From contig NZ_CP121472.1 in assembly GCF_036208045.1 (NCBI RefSeq), forward strand, positions 3,111,531 to 3,175,530: DNA of 64,000 nt. Reading direction: 5' to 3'. Origin of the DNA: Thiorhodovibrio winogradskyi (GTDB lineage: Bacteria > Pseudomonadota > Gammaproteobacteria > Chromatiales > Chromatiaceae). Shown in pieces: positions 17,446-27,465 of the stretch. Within the stretch, counting starts at the first letter, position 1. Each line of letters starts with the position of its first letter. Under the pieces are notes generated by a model. It was not told where the DNA came from. It worked only from the letters and a program-made list of their open reading frames with translations, and searched no databases. The translations under genes and the position numbers were made by a program.

Positions 17446-20400
17446 ATGGGTTTCCTGATCGATCTGGCCTTTGCGCGCAGCCGCACCGTGCTGCTCACCC
17501 TCGCCTTTGTGCTGATCTCCGGTGCCAGTGCCTACCAGAGCATTCCCAAGGAGGCCGAGCCCGATGTCACTGTGCCCATCATTTATGTCTCCATGACGCA
17601 CGAGGGCATCGCGCCCGAGGATGCCGAGCGCCTGCTGGTGCGCCCAATGGAAAAGGAATTACAAAGCATCGAGGGCATCAAGGAGATGACCGGCACCGCC
17701 GGCGAGGGCTTCGCCTCGGTGCAGCTTGAGTTCCTCGCTGGGTTCGACAGCCGCAAGGCGCTCGCCGATGTGCGCGAGCGCGTCGACATCGCCAAGGCCG
17801 AGCTGCCGGCTTCCACCGAGGAACCCAGGGTGCACGAGGTCAATGTCGCCCTCTTTCCGGTGCTCACCATCGCGCTGTCCGGTTCGCTGCCCGAGCGCGG
17901 GCTGGTGCGGATCGCGCGGGATCTAAAAGACCGCATCGAAGCTCTGAGCGGCGTGCTGGAGGTTGACATCGGCGGTGACCGGGAAGCACTGATGGAGATT
18001 CTTGTCGACCCGGCTGTCATGCACACCTATGACGTCAGCTATGGCGAGTTGTTCGATCTCATTTCCAGCAACAACCGCCTGGTCGCGGCCGGCGCGCTGG
18101 AAACGGGCGCCGGGCGGCTGGTACTCAAGGTGCCGGGCGTGATTGAAGATCTAACCGATGTCCTGGCGATGCCGGTCAAGGTCGCGGACGGGCAGGTGGT
18201 GACTTTCGGCGACGTGGCACAGATTCGCCGCGGCTTCAAGGACCCGCAGGGCTTTGCCCGTGTTGGCGGGCAGCCGGCGGTCACCCTGGAGGTCAAAAAG
18301 CGCGTCGGTGCCAACATTATCGACACCATTGCCGCGGTGCGCGCCATTGTCGCGGAAGAGCGCGTTCACTGGCCAGCATCGCTTCAGGTGGCCTTCATGC
18401 AGGACAAGTCCGACCGCATCCGCGAGATGCTGGGCGATCTGCAAAACAATGTGCTCTCGGCCATTGTGCTCGTCATGCTGGTCATGATCGCGGCACTGGG
18501 GCCACGCTCGGCGCTGCTGGTCGGACTGGCGATTCCGGGATCCTTTCTGGCGACCATGCTGGTGCTGCAGGCCATGGGTTACACCATGAATATCGTTGTG
18601 CTCTTTAGCCTCATCCTAGTGGTCGGCATGCTTGTGGACGGCGCCATTGTGGTCACCGAGCTGGCCGACCGACGCTTGCAACAGGGCCAGAGGGCGCGCG
18701 CAGCCTATGCCGGTGCGGCCAAACGCATGGCCTGGCCGGTGGCCGCATCCACTCTCACGACCCTGGCGGTGTTCTTCCCCCTGCTGTATTGGCCCGGACT
18801 TGTCGGCGAGTTCATGAAATACCTGCCCATCACGGTGCTGATCGCGCTCTCGGCCTCGCTGACAATGGCACTGATCTTTCTGCCGGTGCTGGGCTGGACC
18901 CTGGGCGGCGGGAGGAAACAAGGCACGGGAAGCCACGCGGATGCGACTCTGGCGGCTTCCCCACCCCACGCAGCCACCCACTCGCCTCCCAATGCCGAGA
19001 GCCCGGCTCTGCGCCTTTATCTGGCCGTGCTGGAACGGCTGCTGCACCATCCCGGCAAAACCCTGAGCGTCGCAGTCCTGGCGCTCATCGCCTCCTATGC
19101 GGCCTATGCGCACTTCGGCAAGGGGGTGGAGTTCTTCCCCGAGGTCGAACCCGACTTTGCCCTGGTGCAGGTCCATGCGCGTGGGGATCTGTCGATTCAG
19201 GAAATCGACCAAATTCTGCGCCAAGTGGAAGCCCGCATCCTCGACATGCCAGAGCTGGACGCCATTTACGCCAGGTCCTACCACAAGAGTAGCGGCATGA
19301 ATCAGGCGGCCGAGGATGTGATCGGCACCATTCAGCTTGAATTCATCGATTGGTTCAAGCGCCGCCCGGCGGACGCCATTTTGCAGGAGATTCGTACCCG
19401 CACCGCCGACATCCCGGGTATCCTGGTCGAAACCCGCGCCGCCGAGGGCGGCCCGTCCGAGGGCAAGCCAATCCAGATCGAACTGAGCGCGCGCGAGACC
19501 CAGCGGATTGGCCCGGTGGTGGAGCAGGTGCGCGCACTGATGGACCAGCTCGGCGGCTTTGCCGATGTGGAGGATGATCGCCCGCTGCCGGGGATCGAGT
19601 GGCGCCTGAGGGTCGATCGCGAACGCGCCGCGCGCGATGGTGCCAACATCGCTCTGCTCGGCAATGCCGTGCAAATGCTGACCCAGGGAATTTTGCTCTC
19701 GGAATACCGACCGGATGACAGCGATGACGAGGTTGACATTCGCGTGCGTTTCCCCTTCAACGACCGCCATCTCGATCAACTCGACACCCTAACAGTGCCG
19801 ACCGCCGGCGGCATGGTGCCTATTAGCAACTTCGTCAGCCTAACGCCCGCGCCCAAGGTTGGCACCTTGCATCGGGTCGACGGCCGGCGTGCCATGACCA
19901 TTCAGGCCGATGTCGCACCCGGTCAGTTGGTGGACAGCCAATTGCAGCGCCTGCGCGAAGCCCTGACTACCGCCGAGAAGCCACCGGGGGTTGAGATTCG
20001 TTTTAAGGGAGAAGACGCCGATCAGCGCGAAGCCGCCGAGTTCCTCACCAATGCCTTCATCAGCGCGATCTTCCTGATGGCGCTGATTCTGGTCACTCAG
20101 TTCAACAGCCTATACCAGGCCCTGCTGGTGCTCTCGGCCATTGTCTTTTCCACCGCGGGCGTGCTGCTTGGCTTGCTGATCACCGCCAACCCCTTCGGCA
20201 TTGTGATGGTCGGCCTGGGAGTGATCGCGCTCGCCGGCATTGTGGTGAATAACAATATCGTCCTGATCGATACCTACAATCGCCTGCGCGCTGAGCACCC
20301 CGATCCCATTGTCGCGGCCTTGGAAACTGGCCGCCGTCGCTTGCGCCCAGTTTTTTTGACCGCATTTACCACGGTGCTTGGACTCATGCCCATGGTGTTG

Positions 20401-20610
20401 GCCATGAACATCGACCTCATCGGCCGCGGCATTCGCTTTGGTGCCCCTTCAACTCAGTGGTGGACGCAGCTGGCCAGCGCCATTGTCGGTGGTCTGAGTG
20501 TCGCCACCCTGCTGACGCTGATCCTGACACCCTGCCTGCTGGTGCTCGGTGACCGTCTTGCCCAGGCAATCAACACACGAGTGTTGCGGACTCTGGGCGC
20601 AACGGGCTAG
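17446..20610 (+). CDS. RND efflux transporter permease (AcrB superfamily)
   Basis: This 1054-aa inner-membrane pump has two homologous halves, each with one helix, a large periplasmic loop and a cluster of helices. The N-terminal half starts in typical fashion (SIPKEAEPDVTVPIIYVS). The helix-4 proton site reads GMLVDGAIVV, with one Asp, where most members have two. The second half carries ALAGIVVNNNIVLID. A loop of about 45 residues after helix 6 (GGGRKQGTGSHAD and onward) is low-complexity. The substrate is unknown; the type is closer to the broad HAE-1-like clade than to CusA. It pairs with the adaptor just upstream. Confidence 0.87.
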   Translation: MGFLIDLAFARSRTVLLTLAFVLISGASAYQSIPKEAEPDVTVPIIYVSMTHEGIAPEDAERLLVRPMEKELQSIEGIKEMTGTAGEGFASVQLEFLAGFDSRKALADVRERVDIAKAELPASTEEPRVHEVNVALFPVLTIALSGSLPERGLVRIARDLKDRIEALSGVLEVDIGGDREALMEILVDPAVMHTYDVSYGELFDLISSNNRLVAAGALETGAGRLVLKVPGVIEDLTDVLAMPVKVADGQVVTFGDVAQIRRGFKDPQGFARVGGQPAVTLEVKKRVGANIIDTIAAVRAIVAEERVHWPASLQVAFMQDKSDRIREMLGDLQNNVLSAIVLVMLVMIAALGPRSALLVGLAIPGSFLATMLVLQAMGYTMNIVVLFSLILVVGMLVDGAIVVTELADRRLQQGQRARAAYAGAAKRMAWPVAASTLTTLAVFFPLLYWPGLVGEFMKYLPITVLIALSASLTMALIFLPVLGWTLGGGRKQGTGSHADATLAASPPHAATHSPPNAESPALRLYLAVLERLLHHPGKTLSVAVLALIASYAAYAHFGKGVEFFPEVEPDFALVQVHARGDLSIQEIDQILRQVEARILDMPELDAIYARSYHKSSGMNQAAEDVIGTIQLEFIDWFKRRPADAILQEIRTRTADIPGILVETRAAEGGPSEGKPIQIELSARETQRIGPVVEQVRALMDQLGGFADVEDDRPLPGIEWRLRVDRERAARDGANIALLGNAVQMLTQGILLSEYRPDDSDDEVDIRVRFPFNDRHLDQLDTLTVPTAGGMVPISNFVSLTPAPKVGTLHRVDGRRAMTIQADVAPGQLVDSQLQRLREALTTAEKPPGVEIRFKGEDADQREAAEFLTNAFISAIFLMALILVTQFNSLYQALLVLSAIVFSTAGVLLGLLITANPFGIVMVGLGVIALAGIVVNNNIVLIDTYNRLRAEHPDPIVAALETGRRRLRPVFLTAFTTVLGLMPMVLAMNIDLIGRGIRFGAPSTQWWTQLASAIVGGLSVATLLTLILTPCLLVLGDRLAQAINTRVLRTLGATG

Positions 20611-20767
20611 TCGCTTGAGCTGGTCATGCAGGATGCCAAAACCCTTGGCCGGGCACCGCGAGCGCGCATCTCGAGCTTGTTAGTGGAATGTCCCTCATCA
20701 CGCCGGCGCGACTGTCGCTGGTCTATCGTTTTTATCGCCTGGCTCTCTTGTGTCGGTAGTCGCATTT

Positions 20768-22117
20768 ATGACGCTCCCTTGGAAAAAACTTTTGTCTCTC
20801 CTCCTCCCGCTTCTCATCATTGCCGGGGCACTGGGCCTGTTTCGTTTTCTCAAGGCGACCAAACCCGAACAGCCACCGCCCAAGGTGCAGGAGCGGGTGT
20901 GGCGGGTGGCGGTCGAAAGAGTCAAGCCGCAAGCCCTGGCGCCTGAATTGACCCTCTATGGCCAAGTCGAAACGCCCGATCTGCTTAGCCTCACCGCCTC
21001 GGCCAATGCCTGGGTGGAACAGGTGGCCGTGCGCGATGGCGACCGGGTGGCCCAGGGGGATGTACTGATCGCGCTCGATCCGCGCGACTTCGAACCACGC
21101 ATTGCCCAAGCACGGGCCGAGGTCGAGGAACTCCAAGCCAGCATCGAGAGCGAAAACAACCGCCACCAAACCGACCTGCTGGCGCTTGAGCAGGAACAAC
21201 GCCTGCTCGAGCTGGCGGGCCAGAGCGTGGAGCGTCAGCAGCGCCTGAAAACGCAGAAAGTCGGTGCCGAGCAGTCGCTCGACGAGGCCGAGCAGCAGCA
21301 GGCACAGCAGGCGCTATCGGTGTCCAATCGCAAAATGAGCATTGCCGATCATCCCAGCCGGCTGCGCGGCCTGCAGGCCAAACTGGCCAGCTCCCAGGCA
21401 CGACTCGAGCAACTCGAACTGGAGTACGAGCGGGCCCGACTGACCGCGCCCTATGACGGCGTCATCGCCAATGTGGATGTCACCGAAGGGGACCAGGTCT
21501 CGCGTGGCGAGGTACTTTTGACACTCTACGCCCGCGCCAGCCTGGAGGTGCGCGCGCGCATCCCGGCGCCCTATCAGGATGAGATTCTCGCCACGCTCAA
21601 CGCGGGGCAGGTGCTCTCGGCGTCCGCACAGGTTGCTGGCACCGAGGTGAAACTGCGCCTGGCGCGGCTCGATGGCGAGGCGCAAGCGAGCGGCATCGAT
21701 GGGCTGTTTCAAATCACAAACCATGACGAATTGGTCCGCATCGGCCAACTGCTGACCCTGCGCCTGGCACGAGACGCCCAGAGTGATGCCGTGGCCCTGC
21801 CCATGGCGGCCGTTTATGGCGGCGAGCGGGTCTATGAGATCCAGGCACAGCGAGCGCAAACCCAAGACGACGGCGCCGGGTTGGACCAGGAAAGGCCCGA
21901 CGAGCAACAACAGAACAAGCAACAACAGACAGAGAAAGCCGCCAGTCCCCTGCTGCGCATGCGCGCGGTGGACATCGACATGCTCGGCACCCGCCTTGGC
22001 GCCGACGGGCGCGAACTGGCCCTGGTCCGCTCGCCTGAGTTGACCGCCGGAGATCGCGTTGTCATCACCCATCTACCCAACGCCATTGATGGCCTGCGGG
22101 TGGAGGTTGTGGAGTGA
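20768..22117 (+). CDS. RND efflux periplasmic adaptor, second system
   Basis: This 449-aa adaptor has an N-terminal anchor (LLSLLLPLLIIAGALGLF), lipoyl-like halves (LTASANAWVEQVAVRDGDRV and LTAPYDGVIANVDVTEGD), a coiled coil rich in Gln between them (QSVERQQRLKTQK and onward) and C-terminal barrels. A Gln-rich loop (EQQQNKQQQTE, about residue 380-390) is inserted near the C-terminus. ATG 20768 is preferred to GTG 20750, which adds six residues. The 157-base gap after the first pump suggests a separate promoter. The stop overlaps the next start by 4 bases. Confidence 0.85.
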   Translation: MTLPWKKLLSLLLPLLIIAGALGLFRFLKATKPEQPPPKVQERVWRVAVERVKPQALAPELTLYGQVETPDLLSLTASANAWVEQVAVRDGDRVAQGDVLIALDPRDFEPRIAQARAEVEELQASIESENNRHQTDLLALEQEQRLLELAGQSVERQQRLKTQKVGAEQSLDEAEQQQAQQALSVSNRKMSIADHPSRLRGLQAKLASSQARLEQLELEYERARLTAPYDGVIANVDVTEGDQVSRGEVLLTLYARASLEVRARIPAPYQDEILATLNAGQVLSASAQVAGTEVKLRLARLDGEAQASGIDGLFQITNHDELVRIGQLLTLRLARDAQSDAVALPMAAVYGGERVYEIQAQRAQTQDDGAGLDQERPDEQQQNKQQQTEKAASPLLRMRAVDIDMLGTRLGADGRELALVRSPELTAGDRVVITHLPNAIDGLRVEVVE

Positions 22118-25100
22118 GCGCGTCCGGGCAGGCCGCGCCCAAAGGTCAAGGCGTCCCCATGGGTCATAAGTCGGATCTGATCGGGCTGTTCGCCCATCAT
22201 AAGGTCGCGGCCAATTTGCTCATGGTCATCATGCTGATGACGGGCATTTTCGCCATCGACCGGCTGAATGTGCAGTTCTTCCCCAGTTTTGACCTCGACA
22301 TCATCACGGTGCGCGTGGTCTGGACCGGCGCCAGCGCGGAGGATATCGAAGACGGCATCACCAATCCGCTCGAGCAGCGGCTGCGCACCCTGGATAATCT
22401 CGACAAGATGACCTCGACCTCCAGTCAGGGACTCTCGTCCATCACCCTGGAGTTCAAGGAAGGCACCGACCCGCTGCTGGCACTCGATCAGGTGCGTCGC
22501 TTTGTCGATGAATTTCGCAATTTTCCACAGGATGCCGAGAAACCCGAGGTCGCCCTGGTCACCCGCTACGAGCAGGTTGCCCGGCTGCTGATCACCGGAC
22601 CCGATTCGCCCGACGAGCTGCGCAAACTGGCGCGACGGTTTGAAACCGAGCTGATTGATCGCGGCATTGACAAGGTCGACATCAACGGTCTGCCCGAGGA
22701 AGAGATCAGCATCGAGATCGACAACGCCCGGTTGGAGGAACTGGATCTCGGCCTGGCGCAAATCGGTGATCGGGTGGCGGCCTTCAGTCGCGACCTGCCG
22801 GCGGGCGCGATTGGACGCGGCGAGGGCGCGCGCGAACTGCGCAGCCTCGACAAGCGCCGCGATCCGCTTGAATTTGCCGGCCTCCCGGTGGTGACCGAGC
22901 CGAATCTGCGGGTGAACCTGAGCGACATCGCCAGGGTGGAGCGTCGCCCAAGCGACGGCAGCGTGGAACTCAGCTATCGCGAACAACCCGCAGTGGAGTT
23001 GATCGTGCAGCGAGCGGAAACCGGCGACTCGCTGGCTGCGGCCAAGGTGTTCGATCAATGGCTAAAGGATACGCGCGCGACACTCACCCCCGGCGTGGAG
23101 CTGCAAGCCTACGACCAGTCCTGGACCCTGATCCGCGACCGCATCATGCTGCTGGTCAACAACGGGCTGGGTGGCCTCATTCTGGTGGTGGCGATCTTGT
23201 ATCTGTTCCTCACCGGGCGGGTGGCCTTCTGGGTCGCCTGGGGCATTCCGGTGTCCTTTGCCGCGACCCTGTTCATCATGCTGCTGACCGGTGGCAGCAT
23301 CAATATGATCAGCATGCTGGCGCTGATCATGGCGCTGGGCATCATTGTTGATGACGCCATCGTGGTGGGCGAGGATGCGCTCGCGCATTACCAGATGGGC
23401 GAGGACCCGCTGCTCGCCGCCGAGGGTGGCGCGCGGCGCATGATGGCGCCCGTCATTGCCTCCTCGCTCACCACCATTGCGTCTTTTCTGCCGCTGATGC
23501 TGGTCGGCGGGCGCACCGGCAATATCCTCATCGCCATCCCCTCGGTCATTATCGCCGTCATCATCGCCTCTCTGGTCGAGAGCTTCCTGGTCCTGCCGGG
23601 CCATCTGCGCAATGCCTTTGTGCATTCGCACAAGGTCAAACCAAACTCCATTCGTGCCTGGCTCGACAGCGCATTCGACCACTTCCGCGACCGGATCTTC
23701 CGCCCGCTCGCGACCTTTTCCATTCATCATCGCTTCGCCACCATTGCCAGTTCCCTGGCGTTGCTGATCATCGCCATCGGCCTGGTCGCCGGCGGGCGGA
23801 TTAGCTTCACCTTCTTTCCCACGCCCGAGCCGCAGGTGATCTACGCCAATGCCACCTTCGCCGCCGGAACCCCGCGTGAGACCGTCGACCGATTTCTCGA
23901 GCATCTCGAGGAGCAACTCTACGCGGCTGAACAGTCACTCGATGCCGGCCGGCTGATCAACCTGGCGGTGACCTATCATGGCTCCAAGGCCGGCCCAGGG
24001 GCGCGCGCCGCGGCTGACCAGCTCGGCGCCATTCAGGTCGAACTGCTGCCGCCCGATGAGCGCGAGGTGCGCAATCCCGAATTTATCCGCGCCTGGCGGA
24101 GCCATCTCGACATGCCTGCCGGCCTCGAGCATCTGACCATCACCTCACGTCGGGTCGGTCCGCCCGGGCGCGATCTCACCATCCGCCTGACCGGCAACAA
24201 TCCCGAGCAGCTCAAAACGGCGGCGCTTGATCTATCCGAGACCCTCTCTGGCGTGCCCGGCGTGCTGGAGGTGGAGGACGACATGGCCTATGGCCGCGAA
24301 CAGCTGATCTATTCACTCACTCCGGCGGGCGAGGCGCTTGGACTAACGGTGTCTGATCTCGGCAACCAATTGCGCACCGCCTATGACGGGCGCCTGGTAC
24401 AGATTTTTCAGGATGGCTCGGATGAGGTCGAGGTGCGGGTGCGCCTGCCAGCGGCGGAGCGCGACAGCCTCGCGAGCCTCTACCGGCTCAACATTCGCGC
24501 CCCAAATGGCGAATCCGTGCCGCTGACCGCGGTGGCCGAGTGGCGCTCGCGCCAGGGCTTTGAGGTGCTGCGCCATGCCGAGGGCAAATTGGCTGTTGAA
24601 ATCACCGCCGATGTAGACACCAACAGCGCCAATACTGATCGGATTGTGGCGGCACTCGAGGAGGCTACCCTACCCGAGCTGGCGCGCGGCCACGGCATCA
24701 GTTATTCCTTTGAGGGTCGCTCGGCCGATCAGCGCGAAACCCTGAGCGACATGCGCAAGGGCGCCTTGCTGGGGCTGGTGCTCATCTACATTATCCTGGC
24801 CTGGGTTTTTGCCTCCTACGGCTGGCCGCTGGTGGTCATGACCGCCATCCCCTTTGGCATTAGCGGAGCTTTCTTTGGCCACTGGATCATGGGCATGGAC
24901 CTCACCATCCTGTCGCTCTTTGGCATGTTTGGCCTCTCCGGCATCGTTGTGAATGACTCCATCATCCTGGTCAGCTTCTACCAGCGCCTACGCGGCGAGG
25001 GCATGGCGGTGCAGGGGGCGCTAATCGAAGCCTCATGCCAGCGCCTGCGCGCCGTGCTGCTCACCTCGCTGACTACCATCGCCGGCCTGACTCCGCTGTT

Positions 25101-25296
25101 GTTTGAGCGCTCCTACCAGGCCCAATTCCTGATTCCCATGGCCACCTCCATTGCCTTCGGTCTGGCCTTCTCCACCCTGTTGGTGCTACTGGGTATCCCG
25201 GCACTGCTGTCAGTGCATGAGAGCATCCATCATCGCTTGCTTTGGCTGCGCGAGCGCCTAAGCGCGCGTTTAAGCAGCAAGACCCATGGGATCTAG
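22114..25296 (+). CDS. RND efflux transporter permease, second system
   Basis: This 1060-aa AcrB-superfamily pump is translated from GTG 22114, overlapping the adaptor stop (GTGA). It has the usual layout with SFDLDIITVRVVWTGASAED in the first porter domain, the complete proton-relay pair in helix 4 (IIVDDAIVVGE) and SGIVVNDSIILV in the second half. Two adjacent MFP-RND pairs on the same strand probably arose independently, since the pumps differ in length, loops and key residues. The last 27 bases overlap the convergent DUF2063 gene. Confidence 0.87.
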   Translation: MSASGQAAPKGQGVPMGHKSDLIGLFAHHKVAANLLMVIMLMTGIFAIDRLNVQFFPSFDLDIITVRVVWTGASAEDIEDGITNPLEQRLRTLDNLDKMTSTSSQGLSSITLEFKEGTDPLLALDQVRRFVDEFRNFPQDAEKPEVALVTRYEQVARLLITGPDSPDELRKLARRFETELIDRGIDKVDINGLPEEEISIEIDNARLEELDLGLAQIGDRVAAFSRDLPAGAIGRGEGARELRSLDKRRDPLEFAGLPVVTEPNLRVNLSDIARVERRPSDGSVELSYREQPAVELIVQRAETGDSLAAAKVFDQWLKDTRATLTPGVELQAYDQSWTLIRDRIMLLVNNGLGGLILVVAILYLFLTGRVAFWVAWGIPVSFAATLFIMLLTGGSINMISMLALIMALGIIVDDAIVVGEDALAHYQMGEDPLLAAEGGARRMMAPVIASSLTTIASFLPLMLVGGRTGNILIAIPSVIIAVIIASLVESFLVLPGHLRNAFVHSHKVKPNSIRAWLDSAFDHFRDRIFRPLATFSIHHRFATIASSLALLIIAIGLVAGGRISFTFFPTPEPQVIYANATFAAGTPRETVDRFLEHLEEQLYAAEQSLDAGRLINLAVTYHGSKAGPGARAAADQLGAIQVELLPPDEREVRNPEFIRAWRSHLDMPAGLEHLTITSRRVGPPGRDLTIRLTGNNPEQLKTAALDLSETLSGVPGVLEVEDDMAYGREQLIYSLTPAGEALGLTVSDLGNQLRTAYDGRLVQIFQDGSDEVEVRVRLPAAERDSLASLYRLNIRAPNGESVPLTAVAEWRSRQGFEVLRHAEGKLAVEITADVDTNSANTDRIVAALEEATLPELARGHGISYSFEGRSADQRETLSDMRKGALLGLVLIYIILAWVFASYGWPLVVMTAIPFGISGAFFGHWIMGMDLTILSLFGMFGLSGIVVNDSIILVSFYQRLRGEGMAVQGALIEASCQRLRAVLLTSLTTIAGLTPLLFERSYQAQFLIPMATSIAFGLAFSTLLVLLGIPALLSVHESIHHRLLWLRERLSARLSSKTHGI

Positions 25297-26058
25297 CGTA
25301 CCAAGCACCACGCCGCGCTGGCGCAAATCGGCCAGCAGGCCAGCGCCGAAGGCAATCACCTGTTGCGACTGTCGGTGACCGAGTTCCTCGCTGATACGGA
25401 CAAGGGCGTCCTGCCCGCTGAGATCCGATTCCTGTTGCAACAGCAGCAACAGGCGGGCGGTGACGGCGTTGATCTCCATGAAGCGCACCTGCTCACCTGA
25501 GTCAAGGTAGATCAGCAGATAAGTCGGCTGTTCCGGCGCCGCCTGGGGCTGGAAATCCGGGCCGATGCGATGCACCGGATAGCGATAGCTCAAGGGCCAG
25601 GCGAGGGATGAAATCACGGGGTGTTGTTCAAGCAGGTCGCCATCGGCCATCAGTCCGGCGGGCACTGGCTCGGCATCGGCGATTTGCAACGCCATTTCCA
25701 CCCATTCGTAGTGGGCCAGTTCGAGTAGAAAGGGCGGATCATCCGGGTGATTAACACGCTGCTGACTCAGAAAGTCGAGAAATTCACGCGGCAGTTGCGG
25801 AAACAGCGGCGAGACGGCACGATGGCGGCGCAGATAATCCCTCACCAGTTCGCGCCAGTGCTCGCGCGCGAGCAATCGGTGCACCACGGGAAAATTGCCA
25901 GCCAGGAGGGAGGCGACGTTATTGAAGATCAGGTCGCGATAGATCGCCATGCGCCTGTCTTCTATGTCCGCCGGCGCGGGTGTCTGGCCCGGATCGCGCA
26001 GGTGCGCGGTAAAAGCCAGTTGCTGCTCCAGAAAGCCGGGAGCGCTGGATCTACACAT
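25270..26058 (-). CDS. DUF2063 protein, BufC/HvfC-like partner of the MNIO enzyme
   Basis: This 262-aa protein is of the DUF2063 family. The N-terminal part contains RRMAIYRDLIFNNVASLLAGNFPVV and REFLDFL, the conserved helical domain; the second half, with LAWPLSYRYPVHRI, is a small beta-rich domain. In bufferin and Haemophilus HvfABC systems this partner recognises the precursor leader and delivers it to the MNIO enzyme. ATG 26058 is chosen because GGAGAGG lies 3-9 bases upstream; the longer frame to 26238 overlaps the MNIO gene and lacks family character. It lies 28 bases downstream of the MNIO gene and closes the operon. Confidence 0.82.
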   Translation of the reverse strand: MCRSSAPGFLEQQLAFTAHLRDPGQTPAPADIEDRRMAIYRDLIFNNVASLLAGNFPVVHRLLAREHWRELVRDYLRRHRAVSPLFPQLPREFLDFLSQQRVNHPDDPPFLLELAHYEWVEMALQIADAEPVPAGLMADGDLLEQHPVISSLAWPLSYRYPVHRIGPDFQPQAAPEQPTYLLIYLDSGEQVRFMEINAVTARLLLLLQQESDLSGQDALVRISEELGHRQSQQVIAFGAGLLADLRQRGVVLGTLDPMGLAA

Positions 26059-26086
26059 TTGCCTCTCCAGCAACGGACTCCGGGTC

Positions 26087-26968
26087 TTAGGCAGCGGCGG
26101 CCAGGGCTGCTTTGGCCGCGGGCCGTGCCTGTGGTGACGAATGACGGCCTTGAATCTCGCGCACCTGATCGACTTCTCGCAGCAAGTTAGACAGTGGCGG
26201 AATATTGAAGTCACGCTCAAGCAGAGTCGGGAAAACACCGAATGTCTGATAGGCCTGGTCGAGCAGATCCCAGACCGTGTCTATGACCTCCGCGCCATGA
26301 GTGTCGATACGTAGATCCTCGGCTTCCACGTAGTGCCCAGCAATATGGCCGTAACGAATACGCTCGCCAGGCAACGCCCTCAAGAAGGCCAGCGCATCGT
26401 AGCCATGATTGATGGCGTTGACATAAATGTTGTTCACATCAAGCAGCAGGTCGCAGTCAGCCTCGGCAAGAACCGCGCGGATGAAGTCAATCTCCGCCAT
26501 TTCCTGTCCCGGGGCCGCATAGTAGGACGCGTTTTCCAGCGCCATGCGGCGCCCTAGGATCTCTTGTGCCTGACGCACGCGCCCGGCGACATGATGCACG
26601 GCCTCCTCGGTGAAGGGGATGGGCAACAGGTCATAGAGTTGACCACCGTCGGCACAGTAAGTCAGATGTTCACTGTAATCGGCGATACCGTGATGGTCCA
26701 GGAACTGCCGGACCTGGCGCAGAAAATTGGTATCAAGCGGAGCCGGACCGCCAATCGACAGCGACAACCCATGGCAGACAAAAGGGAATTGCTCAGTCAG
26801 TGAGCGCAGCAGCCGCCCCTTGCGACCGCCGAAGCCGATCCAGTTCTCGGGCGCGATTTCGTAGAAATCCACCCGCCGCGCGGGTGGTGACTCGACCAGG
26901 GCGCTCAAAAACGAGCGCCGCAGGCCGAGACCAGCGCCATGCAGCGGTGATTGCAGGCGGCTACTCAT
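26087..26968 (-). CDS. DUF692 multinuclear non-heme iron oxidative enzyme (BufB/HvfB/MbnB-like)
   Basis: This 293-aa TIM-barrel protein is of the DUF692/MNIO family, which modifies Cys residues in peptides using two or three iron ions. Candidate metal ligands in family positions are H66 (FVCHGLSLS), H101, E145 (ALENAS), D177 (LLLDVNNIY), H188, H208 (YGHIAGH), D222 and H224 (DTHG) and E251 ([10 protein letters not shown]). ENWIG near residue 41 is also typical. The gene lies between the Cys-repeat precursor and DUF2063, which is the order of copper-binding bufferin and HvfABC clusters, where cysteines become thiooxazoles or oxazolone-thioamides. The last 20 residues are Ala-rich and non-conserved. 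Confidence 0.88.
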   Translation of the reverse strand: MSSRLQSPLHGAGLGLRRSFLSALVESPPARRVDFYEIAPENWIGFGGRKGRLLRSLTEQFPFVCHGLSLSIGGPAPLDTNFLRQVRQFLDHHGIADYSEHLTYCADGGQLYDLLPIPFTEEAVHHVAGRVRQAQEILGRRMALENASYYAAPGQEMAEIDFIRAVLAEADCDLLLDVNNIYVNAINHGYDALAFLRALPGERIRYGHIAGHYVEAEDLRIDTHGAEVIDTVWDLLDQAYQTFGVFPTLLERDFNIPPLSNLLREVDQVREIQGRHSSPQARPAAKAALAAAA

Positions 26969-27055
26969 TGGCTAGCCATTCACGGAGATAACAATTCAAG
27001 GGAACAGCTCATGAGAAAAGGCATTGCCTGGCAATCAGCGGCTGACTGAGCGCGA

Positions 27056-27355
27056 TCAGTTACCGCCGCCGCACTTGCCTTCACCACACTTGCCTTCGCC
27101 GTCCTTGCCATCGCCTTTCTTGTCATCGGCACCGCCACATTTGCCTTCGTCTCCCTTGCCATCATCCTTGTCGCCACCGGAGCCGCCGCATTTGCCCTCG
27201 CCGCACTTACCTTCGGAGTCCGCCTCGGCAAGCTGCATGTAGCCCCCGTTCATATCCTGGGCCGCGAAGGGGTTACCTTCAGCCTGGGCCAGACCAAGGG
27301 AGCCGGCCAGCGCGATGCCAACCAGGGCGGAGATGGGCGTCAAGTTCTGATTCAT
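27056..27355 (-). CDS. bufferin/HvfA-like RiPP precursor with five EGKCG motifs
   Basis: This 99-aa secreted precursor has a signal peptide-like region at residues 1-25, cleaved probably after GLAQA. A spacer follows, then a Gly/Asp/Lys-rich tail carrying five EGKCG motifs with cysteines at 51, 56, 73, 90 and 95, arranged as a pair, a single and a pair. Such motifs are the modified sites in HvfA-type precursors; the product is expected to bind copper in the periplasm. I start at ATG 27355 (MNQNLTPISALVG) because the frame upstream has no family character. The tail's nucleotide repeats suggest it can change motif number by recombination. The MNIO gene follows after 87 bases. Confidence 0.85.
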   Translation of the reverse strand: MNQNLTPISALVGIALAGSLGLAQAEGNPFAAQDMNGGYMQLAEADSEGKCGEGKCGGSGGDKDDGKGDEGKCGGADDKKGDGKDGEGKCGEGKCGGGN

Positions 27356-27465
27356 ATCGAAGAGTCCTGTTGCTTGGAGTAAAAACCGAGGGTTGCAGAA
27401 ATAGAAGCGAGCAGCCACGGCCTCATTGCTCAGCGCCGTCCTCTCAGCTGCTATGAGTGGCGGCG

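Noticed and set aside
18616-19779. A long open frame antisense to the first RND pump gene
   Set aside because: It is a by-product of high-GC codon bias; the sense protein is a clear RND transporter.
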